Shown here: positions 40,655 through 51,569 of the stretch, piece by piece
How the letters are laid out: every line of letters begins with the position of its first letter
How positions within the stretch are numbered: position 1 is the stretch's first letter
Assembly: GCA_028291265.1 (NCBI GenBank)
Contig: JAQGIK010000068.1
Span: forward strand, 1 to 54,788
Origin: Caulobacter sp.
GTDB lineage: Bacteria; Pseudomonadota; Alphaproteobacteria; Caulobacterales; Caulobacteraceae
Reading direction: 5' to 3'
DNA length: 54,788 nt
Made by a program: the position numbers and the translations under genes
Notes under the pieces: model-generated
What the model was told of the DNA's origin: nothing
Seen by the model: only the letters and a program-made list of their open reading frames with translations
The model's database searches: none

Positions 40655-42295
40655 TCAGGCGTCGATATCGGCGCCTTTCATCTCGCGGAGGAACAGCCAG
40701 CCGATCACCGCCGTCGCCGCGGCCACCACCACCGGGTACCAGAGCCCGTAGTAGATGTTGCCGGTGGCCGCCACCATGGCGAAGGCCGTGGTCGGCAGGA
40801 AGCCGCCGAACCAGCCGTTGCCGACATGGTAGGGCAGGCTCATCGAGGTGTAGCGGATGCGGGCCGGGAACATCTCGACCAGGGCCGCGGCGATCGGCCC
40901 GTAGACCATGGTCACCAGCAGCACGAGCGCGAACAGGATGGCCACCACCATCGGCTTGTTCATCTTCGCGGGGTCCGCCTTGGCCGGATAGCCGGCGGTC
41001 TTCAGCGCCGCGCCAAGCGTCTTTCGCCAGGCCGTCTGAGCCTCGGTGAAGACCTTGGTCGGCATGCCTGCCCCCTCGAAGGACGCCACCTTCGTCCCGC
41101 CGACCTCGACCACCGCCAGGGTCCCGGCCGGGGCGGCGACGTTCTCGTAGGACACCCCCGCCGAGGCCAGCGCCGACTTGGCGACGTCGCAGCTGTCGGT
41201 GAAGGCGGTCTTGCCGACCGGATCGAACTGGAAGGCGCAGGCGGCCGGATCGGCGATGACCTTGACCGGCGCGCTTTGCGTGGCCGCCGCCAGCTCGGGG
41301 TTGGCCGCCACCGTCAAAGCCTTGAACAGCGGGAAGATGGCCAGCGCCGCGATCAGGCAGCCGGCCAGGATCACCGGCTTGCGCCCGATGCGGTCCGACA
41401 GCCAGCCGAAGACGATGAAGAACGGCGTCCCCATCAACAGCGCGATCGCCACCAGGCTGTTGGTCAGCGCCCCGTCGACCTTCAGGGTCTTCTCGAGGAA
41501 GAACAGGGCGTAGAACTGCCCCGTGTACCAGACCACCGCCTGGCCGGCCGTGAGGCCAACCAGCGCCAGGATCACCAGCTTCAGGTTCTTGCCGTCGGCG
41601 AAGGCCTCGGCCAGCGGCTTTTTCGCCGCCCGGCCCTCGTCGACCATCTTCTGGAACACCGGGCTTTCGTTCAGCCGCAGGCGGATCCACAGACTGACGA
41701 TCAGCAGAAGCGCCGAGGCCAGGAACGGAATCCGCCAGCCCCAGTCGGCGAAGACCGCCTCGCCCGTCTGGCCGCGCACGCCCAGAATGACGATCAGCGA
41801 CAGGAACAGGCCCAGAGTCGCGGTGGTCTGGATAAAGCTGGTGTAGAGCCCGCGCTTCCCGGGCGGCGCGTGCTCGGCGACATAGGTCGCCGCGCCGCCA
41901 TACTCGCCGCCCAGCGCCAGCCCCTGGATCAGCCGCATCGCCACCAGCAGGATCGGCGCCGCCAGCCCGATGGTCTTGTAGTCCGGCAGCAGCCCGACGA
42001 CGAAGGTCGAGGCGCCCATCAACAACATGGTGACCAGGAAGGTGTTCTTGCGCCCCCAGAGGTCGCCCAGCCTGCCGAACACCACCGCCCCGAACGGCCG
42101 CACGAAGAAGCCGGCGGCAAACGCCATCAGGGCCAGGATGTAGCCGGTGGTCTCGTTGACCCCGCTGAAGAAGTGCTTGGAGATGAAGCCGGCCAGAGAG
42201 CCGTAGAGGTAGAAGTCGTACCACTCGAAAATGGTCCCCGCCGACGCCCCGCCGATGACCATCAGATGGCCGCCGCGCTGCCTGTCCTGGCTCAT
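40655..42295 (-). CDS. MHS-family MFS transporter with periplasmic insert
   Basis: A 546-residue major facilitator protein of the metabolite:H+ symporter (KgtP/ProP-like) branch. The cytoplasmic motif [11 protein letters not shown] is at 74-83 (loop 2-3) and its second copy [10 protein letters not shown] at 297-306 (loop 8-9); [15 protein letters not shown] is in helix 4. Residues about 328-447, in the loop between helices 9 and 10 (periplasmic), form a 120-residue extra segment with Cys353 and Cys369. Most MHS transporters are about 430 residues. The substrate is likely a carboxylate or amino-acid-type solute, but this is not proven. Confidence 0.88.
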   Translation of the reverse strand: MSQDRQRGGHLMVIGGASAGTIFEWYDFYLYGSLAGFISKHFFSGVNETTGYILALMAFAAGFFVRPFGAVVFGRLGDLWGRKNTFLVTMLLMGASTFVVGLLPDYKTIGLAAPILLVAMRLIQGLALGGEYGGAATYVAEHAPPGKRGLYTSFIQTTATLGLFLSLIVILGVRGQTGEAVFADWGWRIPFLASALLLIVSLWIRLRLNESPVFQKMVDEGRAAKKPLAEAFADGKNLKLVILALVGLTAGQAVVWYTGQFYALFFLEKTLKVDGALTNSLVAIALLMGTPFFIVFGWLSDRIGRKPVILAGCLIAALAIFPLFKALTVAANPELAAATQSAPVKVIADPAACAFQFDPVGKTAFTDSCDVAKSALASAGVSYENVAAPAGTLAVVEVGGTKVASFEGAGMPTKVFTEAQTAWRKTLGAALKTAGYPAKADPAKMNKPMVVAILFALVLLVTMVYGPIAAALVEMFPARIRYTSMSLPYHVGNGWFGGFLPTTAFAMVAATGNIYYGLWYPVVVAAATAVIGWLFLREMKGADIDA

Positions 42296-42409
42296 CCCCG
42301 CTCTCCCCGGTTTTGCCAGAGGCTAGACCGAAACCGCGCCCGGATGACAGAGCCGCCTTGTGAGGCTAGAACCCCCGTCCCGATTTCATGTCCAGACAGA
42401 AGACCGACG

Positions 42410-43153
42410 ATGGCCGGCCACTCCAAATTCAAGAACATCATGCACCGCAAGGGCCGCGCCGACGCCGCCCGGTCCAAGCTGTTCTCCAAGCTCTCCCGCG
42501 AGATCACCGTCGCCGCCAAGTCGGGCATGCCCGACCCGGCGATGAACCCGCGCCTGCGCCTGGCGGTCAACAACGCCAAGTCCGAAAGCCTGCCCAAGGA
42601 CGTCATCGAACGGGCCATCAAGAAGGGCGCGGGCGGCGACGCCGAGTCCTATGACGAAATCCGCTACGAGGGCTTCGGCCCCGGCGGCGTCGGCGTCATC
42701 GTCGAGGCCCTGACCGACAACAGAAACCGCGCCGCCGCCAACGTCCGCTCGATCTTCGCCAAGAACGGCGGGGCCCTGGGCGAGACCGGTTCGGTGGCCT
42801 TCATGTTCGACCGCATGGGCCAGATCACCTACCCGGCCAAGGCCGGCAGCGAGGACGCGGTCATGGAAGCGGCCATCGAGGCCGGCGCCGAGGACGTCGA
42901 GTCCGACGAGGACGGCCACGTCATCTGGACCGCCTTCGAGGACCTGACCGCCGTCGTCGACGCCCTGACCAGCACGCTCGGCGATCCCAAGACCACCGCC
43001 ATCACCTGGCGGCCCAAGTCGCTGACCCCGGTGGAAGGCGACGCGGTCGCCACGATCATGAGGCTGATCGACACCCTCGACGACGAGGACGACGTCCAGA
43101 ACGTCTACGCCAACTTCGACATCAGCGACGAGGACCTGGCCAAACTCGGCTGA
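42410..43153 (+). CDS. YebC/PmpR family regulator
   Basis: A 247-residue protein. [20 protein letters not shown] opens the family and [21 protein letters not shown] and [20 protein letters not shown] are its conserved core; the acidic C-terminal domain is typical. YebC proteins bind DNA or, as shown more recently for the TACO1 branch, help translation of difficult proline motifs on the ribosome. It leads the yebC-ruvCAB cluster, though an MgtC gene sits between. Confidence 0.94.
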   Translation: MAGHSKFKNIMHRKGRADAARSKLFSKLSREITVAAKSGMPDPAMNPRLRLAVNNAKSESLPKDVIERAIKKGAGGDAESYDEIRYEGFGPGGVGVIVEALTDNRNRAAANVRSIFAKNGGALGETGSVAFMFDRMGQITYPAKAGSEDAVMEAAIEAGAEDVESDEDGHVIWTAFEDLTAVVDALTSTLGDPKTTAITWRPKSLTPVEGDAVATIMRLIDTLDDEDDVQNVYANFDISDEDLAKLG

Positions 43154-43234
43154 TCGGCCGCAAGCCGTTCGATTCACAAGGCTATTTGCAATTTCTGCGA
43201 ACGGGTCAATGATCCGCTCCCGGAGGGGTTTGCA

Positions 43235-43945
43235 ATGAATTTTCTCGACGCTCGGGTCTTCCATCCCGAGTATTTTCTGCCGCTGATCGCCGCCCTGGTG
43301 GCGGGCAGCCTGATCGGGGTCGAACGCGGCCATCGCGGCCAGCCGGCCGGGTTCCGCACCCACGCCCTGCTCTGCCTGACCAGCGCCATCCTGATGGTCG
43401 CCGCCAATCACCAGATCGCCTGGGTCGGCGCCAGCACGCCGCATGACGTCATCCGCATCGACCCGGTGCGCATGAGCCACGGCATCCTGACCGGCGTCGG
43501 CTTCCTCGGCGGCGGCGTCATCTTCCGCGAGGGCTTCACTGTCCACGGCCTGACCACGGCCGCCTCGATCTGGATCACCTCGGCGCTCGGCATCCTCTAC
43601 GGCGTCGGCTTCTGGAGCGTCGCCATCGCCGGCACCGTGCTGGCCCTGGTCATCCTCAACACCTTCCGCCTGATCGACAAGGTTCTGCCGCAGCAGGCCC
43701 TCGCCGAGGTCACCATCCGCTACGCCCGCGACTCGGCCCCCGACACCGCCGAACTGCGCCGCCAGATCCTCGAACTGGGCCTCGACCCGGCCCCGTTCAG
43801 CCACCGCCTGATGAAGAAGGGCAGCCTCATCGAGCACGGCGCCACGGTCCGCGCCAAGAGTCGCGAGAAGCTGGACGAACTGGCCGCCATGCTGCGCCAG
43901 AACCGCAATGTCGTGGAATTCGAGATCGCGCCCAGGAACCACTGA
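43235..43945 (+). CDS. MgtC/SapB family membrane protein
   Basis: A 236-residue MgtC-type protein. The N-terminal part holds about five hydrophobic helices with the signature GSLIGVERGHRGQPAGFRTHALLC, and GVGFLGGGVIFREG is the conserved motif. The C-terminal ~75 residues form an ACT-like soluble domain. MgtC modulates Mg homeostasis or ATP synthase in pathogens; the role here is unknown. It lies between yebC and ruvC on the same strand. Confidence 0.9.
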   Translation: MNFLDARVFHPEYFLPLIAALVAGSLIGVERGHRGQPAGFRTHALLCLTSAILMVAANHQIAWVGASTPHDVIRIDPVRMSHGILTGVGFLGGGVIFREGFTVHGLTTAASIWITSALGILYGVGFWSVAIAGTVLALVILNTFRLIDKVLPQQALAEVTIRYARDSAPDTAELRRQILELGLDPAPFSHRLMKKGSLIEHGATVRAKSREKLDELAAMLRQNRNVVEFEIAPRNH

Positions 43946-43996
43946 CCTTTCGGCGTTTGCACTTTCTTCAGACTCGTCGCCAATGTAGGGAAACAT

Positions 43997-44536
43997 ATGG
44001 CGAACACGATCCGACTCCTCGGGCTCGATCCGGGCCTCCGCAAGACCGGCTGGGGCGTCATCGACGTCGATGGCTCCCGGCTGAGCTGGGTCGCGCACGG
44101 GGTCATTTCGCCCGACGACAAGGCCGCCTTCTCCGACCGCCTGCTCTGCCTGTTCGAGGGCATCACCGGGGTCATCGAGACTTACGCGCCCCATGAGGCG
44201 GCGGTGGAGGAGACCTTCCTCAACACCAACGCCCAGTCGACCCTGAAGCTCGGCCACGCCCGCGCCGCCGCCATGATCGCGCCCGCCAGGGCCGGGCTGT
44301 TGGTCGCCGAATACTCGGCCAAGGAGGTCAAGAAGTCGGTGGTCGGCACCGGCGGGGCCGACAAGACCCAGGTCGCCTACATGATCGCCCGTCTGCTGCC
44401 GACGGCCGGCGGCCCCACCGCCGACAGCGCCGACGCGCTTGCCGTCGCCATCGCCCACGCCCACGCCCGCAAGGCCCGCGCCATCGGCCAGGTCACCCAC
44501 CACAGCCTGCGCAAGGCGCTGGGACGAGTCGCATGA
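43997..44536 (+). CDS. ruvC: Holliday junction resolvase RuvC
   Basis: A 179-residue RNase H-fold nuclease. Its acidic catalytic set is visible: Asp11 in [12 protein letters not shown], Glu71 in [11 protein letters not shown], and Asp143/Asp146 in [10 protein letters not shown]. It cuts four-way junctions after RuvAB branch migration. The stop overlaps the ruvA ATG by 4 bases (ATGA). Confidence 0.96.
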   Translation: MANTIRLLGLDPGLRKTGWGVIDVDGSRLSWVAHGVISPDDKAAFSDRLLCLFEGITGVIETYAPHEAAVEETFLNTNAQSTLKLGHARAAAMIAPARAGLLVAEYSAKEVKKSVVGTGGADKTQVAYMIARLLPTAGGPTADSADALAVAIAHAHARKARAIGQVTHHSLRKALGRVA

Positions 44537-45144
44537 TCGGGCGCCTGCGCGGCATCGTCGCCGAGATCGCCGAGGACGAATGCCTGATCGACGTCGGCGG
44601 CGTCGGCTATGTCGTTCGCTGCGGGGCCCGCACCCTGAGCCGCCTGCCGCCCGTGGGCGAAGAAACGGTCCTGCACACCGAAAACCCCTGGAGCGAGCAG
44701 ATCGGCCCGCAGCTCTACGGCTTCCTGGCCAGGGACGAGCGCCGCGCCTTCGTCCTGCTCCGCGCCATCCAGGGCGTCGGTCCCAAGGCGGCCATGGCCG
44801 TGCTTGACGTCGCCTCCCCGGCCGAACTGGCCGGCGCCATCGCCCGCGACGACAAGGCCCTGATCGGCCGCGCCAACGGCGTCGGGCCCAAGCTGGCCCA
44901 ACGCATCGTCACCGAGCTCAAGGACAAGCCGATCAGCGACGGTCCCGCCATCTTCGCACCGAACGCCGCCGCCCCGCGCGCCGCGCCGCCCTCGGCGGCC
45001 GGTGAGGCCGTCTCGGCCCTTATGGGCCTCGGCGTCGCCGAGCCGATGGCCCGCCGCGTCGTCGAGCAGGCGCATCTGCGGCTGGGCGAAGACGCCGACG
45101 TCTCGGCCCTGATCAAGGCCGGCCTGCAGGAACTCGGCCGGTGA
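44533..45144 (+). CDS. ruvA: Holliday junction helicase subunit RuvA
   Basis: A 203-residue junction-binding protein. The N-terminal OB fold starts [26 protein letters not shown]; the two helix-hairpin-helix motifs appear in [13 protein letters not shown] and [19 protein letters not shown]; and the C-terminal domain III ([17 protein letters not shown]) contacts RuvB. Standard length. Coupled at both ends, to ruvC (ATGA) and ruvB (GTGA). Confidence 0.96.
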   Translation: MIGRLRGIVAEIAEDECLIDVGGVGYVVRCGARTLSRLPPVGEETVLHTENPWSEQIGPQLYGFLARDERRAFVLLRAIQGVGPKAAMAVLDVASPAELAGAIARDDKALIGRANGVGPKLAQRIVTELKDKPISDGPAIFAPNAAAPRAAPPSAAGEAVSALMGLGVAEPMARRVVEQAHLRLGEDADVSALIKAGLQELGR

Positions 45145-46181
45145 CCCGCATCGTCTCGCCCGCCGAAGCCCCCACCGAGGGTCCCGACAAGGCCATGCGG
45201 CCGCAGACCCTGGCCGAGTTCGTCGGCCAGCAGCAGGCCAAGGGCAATCTCAAGGTCTTCATCGACGCCGCCCGGGCCCGCGGCGAGCCGCTCGACCACG
45301 TCCTGCTGTTCGGCCCGCCGGGCCTCGGCAAGACCACGCTGGCCCAGATCGTCGCCCGCGAACTGGGGGTCAACTTTCGCGCCACCAGCGGCCCGGTGCT
45401 GGCCAAGGCCGGCGACCTGGCCGCCATCCTGACCAACCTCGAGCCCAACGACGTCCTGTTCATCGACGAGATCCACCGCCTGCCGTCGAACGTCGAGGAA
45501 ATCCTCTACCCGGCCATGGAGGACCAGGTCCTCGACCTGGTCATCGGCGAGGGCCCCTCGGCCCGCTCGATCCGCATCGACCTGGCCCCCTTCACCCTGG
45601 TCGCCGCCACCACCCGCGCCGGCCTGCTGGCCACCCCCCTGCGCGACCGCTTCGGCATCCCCATCCGCCTGGAGTTCTACACCCAGGCCGAACTCAAGCT
45701 GGTCATCGACCACGCCTCGCGCCGCATGGGCATCGCGGTCAGCGACGACGGCGCCGCCGAGATCGCCGCCCGCTCCCGGGGCACGCCGCGCGTCGCCGGC
45801 CGCTTGCTGCGCCGGGTCCGCGACTTCGCCGCCGCCGATGGGGCCGAGGTCATCGACCAGAAGCACGCCGCCCGGGCGCTCGCCCGCCTCGAGGTCGACG
45901 AGCACGGCCTCGACAGCCTCGACCGCCGCTACCTGCGGGCCCTGATCGAGCACTACAACGGCGGCCCGGCCGGGGTCGAAACCCTGGCCTACGCCATCGC
46001 CGAGGCCCGCGACGCCGTCGAGGACGTCATCGAGCCCTACCTGATGCAGCAGGGCTTCATCCAGCGCACCCCGCGCGGCCGCGTCGCCTGCGGCAAGGCC
46101 TATCTGCACCTCGGCCTCCAGGAACCCCCGACCCCGCCCGGGCTCCTGCCCAAGGCACAAGGGATGCTGTTCGAGGAATAG
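45141..46181 (+). CDS. ruvB: Holliday junction helicase subunit RuvB
   Basis: A 346-residue AAA+ motor. Walker [10 protein letters not shown] is at 58-66, Walker B is LFIDEIHRL (Asp109, Glu110), sensor I and the RuvA-binding hairpin follow, and the winged helix is at the C-terminus ([17 protein letters not shown]). GTG is the start, overlapping the ruvA stop. It hexamerises around DNA and drives branch migration. Confidence 0.97.
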   Translation: MTRIVSPAEAPTEGPDKAMRPQTLAEFVGQQQAKGNLKVFIDAARARGEPLDHVLLFGPPGLGKTTLAQIVARELGVNFRATSGPVLAKAGDLAAILTNLEPNDVLFIDEIHRLPSNVEEILYPAMEDQVLDLVIGEGPSARSIRIDLAPFTLVAATTRAGLLATPLRDRFGIPIRLEFYTQAELKLVIDHASRRMGIAVSDDGAAEIAARSRGTPRVAGRLLRRVRDFAAADGAEVIDQKHAARALARLEVDEHGLDSLDRRYLRALIEHYNGGPAGVETLAYAIAEARDAVEDVIEPYLMQQGFIQRTPRGRVACGKAYLHLGLQEPPTPPGLLPKAQGMLFEE

Positions 46182-46316
46182 CCGAACACCCAAAACGGGC
46201 CGCTCAACCTTCACCTAAGGGAACCTTGGCGCTCTGGTTCTGGTTGTGTCGGGGTCAGGTTGCCTTGAGTTCGTGTCATATCCCCCCTTTCCCCTACCCT
46301 GATCCCGGAGACGCGC

Positions 46317-46781
46317 ATGCATTCGCCGTTGGATCAGCAGACCTGCGTGGCCCGATTGCGGGCCGGCGTCGACAGCCCCTGGCGGGTATTCGGCCGCAAG
46401 CCCATCATCGGCGAGGTCGGCCCCCTCTACGCCAGCCTGCGCCGCCGGGTGCGCTGGCGCAGCCTGTTCCGCGTCTGCCTCGATGTCAGCCTGCTCTCCG
46501 ACCGCGGCGCCACCACCCTCATCTGCCGCCGGGGGCTTCATCCCCTGGCCGCCCTGCTGGCCGGCGGCTGGTTCGGGCTGCTGATCGCCGTCGTCGGCCT
46601 GGTCAGCGTCTTCGCCGTGGCCGCTGGGATGTTCGAACGCTACTGGCCATTTCTGATCGTCGCGCCCTCCTTGCTCACGGGTGTGGTGCTGGCCTTCCTC
46701 TTCGGACGCGGCGATCCGGCGCGCGACCATGCCTTCCTCATCGGCCAGCTGGCCCTTATGACGGAGGCGACCGCGATCTGA
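46317..46781 (+). CDS. Membrane protein of unknown function
   Basis: A 154-residue protein with a basic cytoplasmic half (RLRAGVDSPWRVFGRKPIIGEV, LRRRVRWRSLFR) and two hydrophobic helices, PLAALLAGGWFGLLIAVVGLVSV and WPFLIVAPSLLTGVVLAFLFG. I do not recognise a family. It lies between ruvB and ybgC in a run of same-strand genes, so it may be expressed with them. Six Arg-rich blocks suggest membrane-surface contacts. Confidence 0.7.
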   Translation: MHSPLDQQTCVARLRAGVDSPWRVFGRKPIIGEVGPLYASLRRRVRWRSLFRVCLDVSLLSDRGATTLICRRGLHPLAALLAGGWFGLLIAVVGLVSVFAVAAGMFERYWPFLIVAPSLLTGVVLAFLFGRGDPARDHAFLIGQLALMTEATAI

Positions 46782-46794
46782 AGGCCCACAGGCG

Positions 46795-47247
46795 ATGAGC
46801 GACCTCCCCGAACCGACCGCCGGCATCTTCGCCGGCCGCGAACACCGCCTGCCCGTGCGCATCTACTATGAGGACACCGACTTCTCCGGCGTCGTCTACC
46901 ACGCCAACTACCTCCGTTATTTCGAGCGCGGCCGCAGCGACTTCCTGCGCCTGGCCGGGGTCTCGCACAGCGACCTGCTGGACGGCGAGCAGCCCATCGC
47001 CTTCGTCGTCACCCGCATGGAGCTCGACTTCAAGCGCCCGGCCCGCATCGACGACGCCCTGACCGTCCGCACCACCTACGACCAGGTGAAGGGCCCGCGC
47101 CTGTTCATCAGCCAGAGCATCACTCGCGGCGAGGACCTGATCGCCCTGGCGGCGGTCAACGCCGCCTGCATCCGCCTCGACGGCCGCCCCTCGAAACCGC
47201 CGCCGGGCATGGCCGACAAGCTGCGGCCCTGGTTCACGCCGGAATAG
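46795..47247 (+). CDS. ybgC: Tol-Pal-associated acyl-CoA thioesterase YbgC
   Basis: A 150-residue hotdog-fold thioesterase. The family signature YYEDTDFSGVVYHANYLRYFERGRSD (Asp29 as catalytic Asp, His37) is present. It hydrolyses acyl-CoA or acyl-ACP and is nearly always the first gene of tol-pal. It starts 13 bases after the preceding membrane-protein gene; 157 bases with a TTAACCAC element separate it from tolQ. Confidence 0.94.
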   Translation: MSDLPEPTAGIFAGREHRLPVRIYYEDTDFSGVVYHANYLRYFERGRSDFLRLAGVSHSDLLDGEQPIAFVVTRMELDFKRPARIDDALTVRTTYDQVKGPRLFISQSITRGEDLIALAAVNAACIRLDGRPSKPPPGMADKLRPWFTPE

Positions 47248-47404
47248 TCCCCCATTTTGCACGCAGGCCACGAGTCGGCGTGCATTCCGGTCACAGCTGG
47301 TTAACCACTAGGGCACATGTCTTTTCGACGCCTTATTGTCACCAAAGCCGCGCAGATGATGCGGGTAAGACGACATTGAACTCGCCGGGGGAGCCCCAAG
47401 CCGC

Positions 47405-48103
47405 ATGGAACCGCACGCCGTCTCGCCCGAGAGCTTCTCGTTCGTCGCCCTGTTCTTCAAGGCCGACTGGGTCATCAAGGGCGTCATGGTCGGCCTGGCC
47501 ATCGCATCCTTGGTCAGCTGGGCGGTGATCATCGACAAGTTCGTCCGCTTCGGCGGCCTCAACCGCCAGGCCAACGCCTTCGAGGACAAGGTCGGCTCGG
47601 GCCGCCCCCTCGAGGAGATCGCCCAGGAGGCCGGCAATTCCAAACACCCGCTGCCGCGCCTGCTCAACGCGGCCTTACGCGAATGGCGCGACACCCGGGC
47701 CAAGGGCGCCATCGGCGACACCCAGACAGCGCTGCTGATCCAGCGCATCGACCGCGTCCTCGACAGCAACATCGCCCGCGAGAGCCAGAAGGCCGAAGAG
47801 GGCCTGGGCACGCTGGCCATCGTCGCCACCGCCAGCCCCTTCATCGGCCTGTTCGGTACGGTCTGGGGCATCATGAACGCCTTCAAGAACATCGCGCTGG
47901 AGCAGAACACCTCGCTGCCCGTCGTCGCGCCGGCCATCGCCGAGGCGCTGTTCGCGACCGCCCTGGGCCTGATCGCCGCCATTCCCGCCTACATCGCCTA
48001 CAACAAGTTCTCGACCGACTCCGGCAAGTTCGCCGGCCGCCTCGAAGGCTTCGCCGACGATCTCTCCACCGCCATCCAGCGCCGCCTGGCCGAGAAGGTC
48101 TAG
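47405..48103 (+). CDS. tolQ: Tol-Pal proton channel subunit TolQ
   Basis: A 232-residue inner-membrane protein of the ExbB/MotA/TolQ class. The first helix is [23 protein letters not shown], then a large cytoplasmic loop, and a helix pair with [28 protein letters not shown] and [31 protein letters not shown]. With TolR it makes the proton channel that energises TolA. tolR follows after 3 bases. Confidence 0.96.
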   Translation: MEPHAVSPESFSFVALFFKADWVIKGVMVGLAIASLVSWAVIIDKFVRFGGLNRQANAFEDKVGSGRPLEEIAQEAGNSKHPLPRLLNAALREWRDTRAKGAIGDTQTALLIQRIDRVLDSNIARESQKAEEGLGTLAIVATASPFIGLFGTVWGIMNAFKNIALEQNTSLPVVAPAIAEALFATALGLIAAIPAYIAYNKFSTDSGKFAGRLEGFADDLSTAIQRRLAEKV

Positions 48104-48106
48104 GCC

Positions 48107-48595
<489 letters not shown>

Positions 48596-48618
48596 CGGCG
48601 ATGAGGCGCGCCTGACCC

Positions 48619-49401
48619 ATGGCCCGTGAGCGCCGACAGCTTGCGCCGGCCCTGATCGCCTCGGTGGTCGTCCACCTGGGCGTGGGTCTGATTGCCCTGT
48701 TCGCCTGGCCGCATCAGTCGAAGCCGATCACCCTCGGCGCCGTGCCGGTGACCATCGTCACCGACGGCCCGGCCGAACTGCGCAAGAGCCAGCAGGGCCC
48801 CGAGGAACTCGACGCCCTGACCGAGGAACCGATCCCCGAGCTGCCGCCCGAGCCTGTCGCCCCGCCGGCCCCGGAACCGACGCCCAAGCCCGAGCCCGTG
48901 CCCGCCAAGGCCCAGGAAAAGGCCAAGCCGACGCCATCGCCGACCCCCAAGAAGCAGGCCAACCTCGACTTCGACGACCTCGAAAAACGCCTCCAGAAGG
49001 CCGGCGGCGGTCAACCCAAGGGCGGCGGCGCCAAGGGCCCGCCCCGTCCCCCGACCTCGCCAAAGCCGGCGCCGAAGGGCGGGGCCGGCGGCGGTCCGCC
49101 CGGCGAGTGGCTGCAGGGCCTGCTGGCCGACCTCTACAAATACTGGCGGCCCAACTGCTTCGTCGAAGGCGGCCGTTCGGTGAGGGTCTCGGTCAAGGTG
49201 GTGCTGTCGCAATCGGGCCGGGTCATCGGCGAGCCGGAGATCGTGCGCAGTTCGGGCGCCGACCCCTCCCTGGTCGAGGCCGGCAAGACCCGCGCCATCC
49301 TGGCCGTCAATCGCGCCCAGCCGTTCAAGGACATGCCGGCCGAACTGGCCGGCGACAGCCTGACCCTCAACTTCGACGCCCAGAAGGCCTGCGCCCTATG
49401 A
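48619..49401 (+). CDS. tolA: TolA-like energy transducer
   Basis: A 260-residue protein. One N-terminal membrane helix ([20 protein letters not shown]) includes the SHLS-like S..VH pattern that contacts TolQR. Then comes a Pro/Ala/Glu/Lys-rich periplasmic spacer (about 65-165), shorter and more proline-rich than the long alpha-helical domain II of E. coli TolA. The C-terminal domain (about 170-260; [27 protein letters not shown]) has TonB/TolA topology. It carries the motor force to Pal/TolB. Its stop overlaps a tiny ORF that bridges to tolB. Confidence 0.9.
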   Translation: MARERRQLAPALIASVVVHLGVGLIALFAWPHQSKPITLGAVPVTIVTDGPAELRKSQQGPEELDALTEEPIPELPPEPVAPPAPEPTPKPEPVPAKAQEKAKPTPSPTPKKQANLDFDDLEKRLQKAGGGQPKGGGAKGPPRPPTSPKPAPKGGAGGGPPGEWLQGLLADLYKYWRPNCFVEGGRSVRVSVKVVLSQSGRVIGEPEIVRSSGADPSLVEAGKTRAILAVNRAQPFKDMPAELAGDSLTLNFDAQKACAL

Positions 49402-49472
49402 GCCTCCGCCTCATTCCCGTCCCCGATGTCCGCGAGGCTGCGAAGCCAAGCGCCCTGAGGAAGCCGACATGA
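49398..49472 (+). CDS. Possible 24-residue ORF bridging tolA and tolB
   Basis: The frame starts with ATG inside the tolA stop (ATGA) and ends with TGA inside the tolB start (ATGA), so it shares 4 bases with each neighbour. The encoded peptide begins [20 protein letters not shown]. It has no recognised family or signal. Both overlaps together suggest it could be translated to couple tolA and tolB; a decayed leader is the other option. Confidence 0.4.
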   Translation: MSLRLIPVPDVREAAKPSALRKPT

Positions 49473-50767
49473 CTCTCCGCCACCTGCTCTTCGCGCTCTG
49501 CGCCCTGGTCATGGGAACGGCCGCGCTTCCCGGCGTCGCCGCCGCCCAGATCGAGGTCGACGTCAACCAGGGCAACATCCAGCCGGTGCCGATCGCCATC
49601 CCCGCCTTCAGCGGCGGCCGCGGCGGCGACATCGCCCAGGTGATCAGCGCCAACCTCGAGCAGTCGGGCCTGTTCGCGCCGGTCAATCCGGCCGCCTTCC
49701 CCGAACGCAACCTCGACATCGCCATCCAGCCCAACTTCGAGGCCTGGAAGACCATCGACACCCAGGTGCTGGTCAACGGCCAGGTGACGACCGAGGGCGA
49801 CGGCCGCCTGCGGGTCGATTTCCGCCTGTGGGACATCGGTTCGGGCACGCAGCTGCTGGGCCTGCAGTTCACCTCGACGCCGGAAAACTGGCGCCGCGTG
49901 GCCCACAAGATCAGCGACCAGATCTACCAGCGCCTGACCGGCGAGAGCGGCTATTTCGACACCCGCGTCGTCTTCATCGCCGAGAGCGGGGCGCGCGGAA
50001 AGCGCGTCAAACGCCTGTCGATCATGGACCAGGACGGAGCCAACAACAGCTACCTGACCGACGGCAGCTATATCGTCATGACCCCGCGCTTCTCGGCCAA
50101 CAGCCAGGAGATCACCTACATGGCCCTGCGGCCGACGGGGTCGTCGATCTACCTGTTCAACATCTCGACCGGCCGCCAGGAGACGCTGGGCCGCTTCGCC
50201 GGCATGGTCTTCGCGCCGCGCTTTTCGCCGAGCGGCGACCGGGTGGTGTTCAGCGTCGAGAAGAATGGCAACAGCGACCTCTATCTGATGGACCTGCGCA
50301 GCCGTGGCCAGACCCGGCTGACCAGCGACCCGGGCATCGACACCTCCGGCAGCTTCTCGCCGAACGGCGGCCAGATCGTCTTCAACTCCGACCGGGCCGG
50401 CTCGCCACAGCTCTACGTGATGAACGCCGACGGTTCGGGCGTGCGCCGCATTTCGCGGGGCGGCGGGCGCTACACCACGCCGGTCTGGAGCCCCAAGGGC
50501 GACTTCATCGCCTTCACCAAACAGTCGGGCGGCGAGTTCCACATCGGAGTGATGAAGCCCGACGGCTCGGACGAACGCATCCTGACCACCAGCTATCTCG
50601 ACGAGGGTCCGACCTGGGCGCCGAACGGGCGGGTGCTGATGTTCTTCCGCGAGGGCCGGGGGGGTGAACCCAGGCTTTGGAACGTGGACATCACCGGCCG
50701 CATTCTACGTCCGGCCCCCTATCGGGGGTCGGGGTCGGACCCGGCCTGGTCGCCTCTTCTGGATTAG
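49469..50767 (+). CDS. tolB: Tol-Pal protein TolB
   Basis: A 432-residue periplasmic protein. A signal peptide ([21 protein letters not shown]) leads to [20 protein letters not shown], the TolA-box region of TolB, an N-terminal alpha/beta domain, and a six-bladed beta-propeller with repeats such as [18 protein letters not shown] and [19 protein letters not shown]. TolB binds Pal and TolA. It overlaps the bridging ORF at its start. Confidence 0.96.
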   Translation: MTLRHLLFALCALVMGTAALPGVAAAQIEVDVNQGNIQPVPIAIPAFSGGRGGDIAQVISANLEQSGLFAPVNPAAFPERNLDIAIQPNFEAWKTIDTQVLVNGQVTTEGDGRLRVDFRLWDIGSGTQLLGLQFTSTPENWRRVAHKISDQIYQRLTGESGYFDTRVVFIAESGARGKRVKRLSIMDQDGANNSYLTDGSYIVMTPRFSANSQEITYMALRPTGSSIYLFNISTGRQETLGRFAGMVFAPRFSPSGDRVVFSVEKNGNSDLYLMDLRSRGQTRLTSDPGIDTSGSFSPNGGQIVFNSDRAGSPQLYVMNADGSGVRRISRGGGRYTTPVWSPKGDFIAFTKQSGGEFHIGVMKPDGSDERILTTSYLDEGPTWAPNGRVLMFFREGRGGEPRLWNVDITGRILRPAPYRGSGSDPAWSPLLD

Positions 50768-50916
50768 TGGGGAACAGACGGTTCAATCGTCAGAAGAATT
50801 GTTGTCCGGGCGTCGCAGTCCCACGGCATTGTGAGGCCCGGTCAGAGTTTTAAGTCGCAAGCGTTCAAGGATCGGCGCCACTATCGGGCCGACAATTCTA
50901 GCCGAAGGAGGAAGCC

Positions 50917-51468
50917 ATGCGCTTCAACACCCAAAGCGTCATGAGACTGGCCCTGGTGGTCGTCGCCGCCGCCTCTCTGGCCGCCTGCGCCACCAAGCCG
51001 AAGACCAACCCGGACGCCGGCCAACCGCCGCAAGGGGGTATCCCGGACGTGCCCTACCGGCCGCCGGCCGGCCCCGGCGCCGTCGACACCCGGCCGATCC
51101 CGGGTTCGACCCAGGACTTCATCATCAACGTCGGCGACTTCGTCTACTTCGACCTCGACAGCTACGACGTCCGCAGCGACGCCATGCCGGTGCTCGACGC
51201 CCAGGCCGCCTGGTTGCGCCGCTATCCGAACGTCTCGATCCGCATCGAGGGCAACTGCGATGAACGCGGCACCCGCGAGTACAACCTCGCCCTCGGCAGC
51301 CGCCGCTCCAACGCGGTCAAGGACTACCTGGTCTCGCGCGGCGTCTCGCCCAGCCGGATCATGACCCTGTCGAACGGCAAGGAACGGCCGATCAACCCGG
51401 GCACGGACGAGGAAGCCTACCAGCAGAACCGCAACGGCCAGACGATCATCACCAGCGGCGGGATGTAA
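50917..51468 (+). CDS. pal: Peptidoglycan-associated lipoprotein Pal
   Basis: A 183-residue outer-membrane lipoprotein. The lipobox is LAAC (Cys24). A Pro/Gly linker leads to the OmpA-like peptidoglycan-binding domain with VYFDLDSYDVRSDAMPVLDAQAAWL and GNCDERGTREYNLALGSRRS; NCDERG and the two Arg residues are the meso-DAP binding set. AAGGAGGAAGCC is the ribosome site. It has 149 bases of upstream gap, enough for its own promoter. Confidence 0.97.
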   Translation: MRFNTQSVMRLALVVVAAASLAACATKPKTNPDAGQPPQGGIPDVPYRPPAGPGAVDTRPIPGSTQDFIINVGDFVYFDLDSYDVRSDAMPVLDAQAAWLRRYPNVSIRIEGNCDERGTREYNLALGSRRSNAVKDYLVSRGVSPSRIMTLSNGKERPINPGTDEEAYQQNRNGQTIITSGGM

Positions 51469-51490
51469 GCCGCCCGTGACCTGACTGCGG

Positions 51491-51520
51491 AAAGGGGGTC
51501 GCCGATGCGGCCCCCTTTTT
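51491..51520 (+). terminator. Intrinsic terminator after pal
   Basis: AAAGGGGG and CCCCCTTTTT pair with an inner CGC/GCG, loop CGAT. A good T run on the plus strand ends the tol-pal block before cpoB. Confidence 0.82.
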
Positions 51521-51569
51521 CGTATGCTCGCCGTAATATTGACGCCGGACACAGGACTTGTTGCCCCTC

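Noticed and set aside
40625..43153. 842-codon plus-strand frame leading into YebC
   Set aside because: The first 595 codons are antisense to the MFS gene; only the part from 42410 matches a known family.
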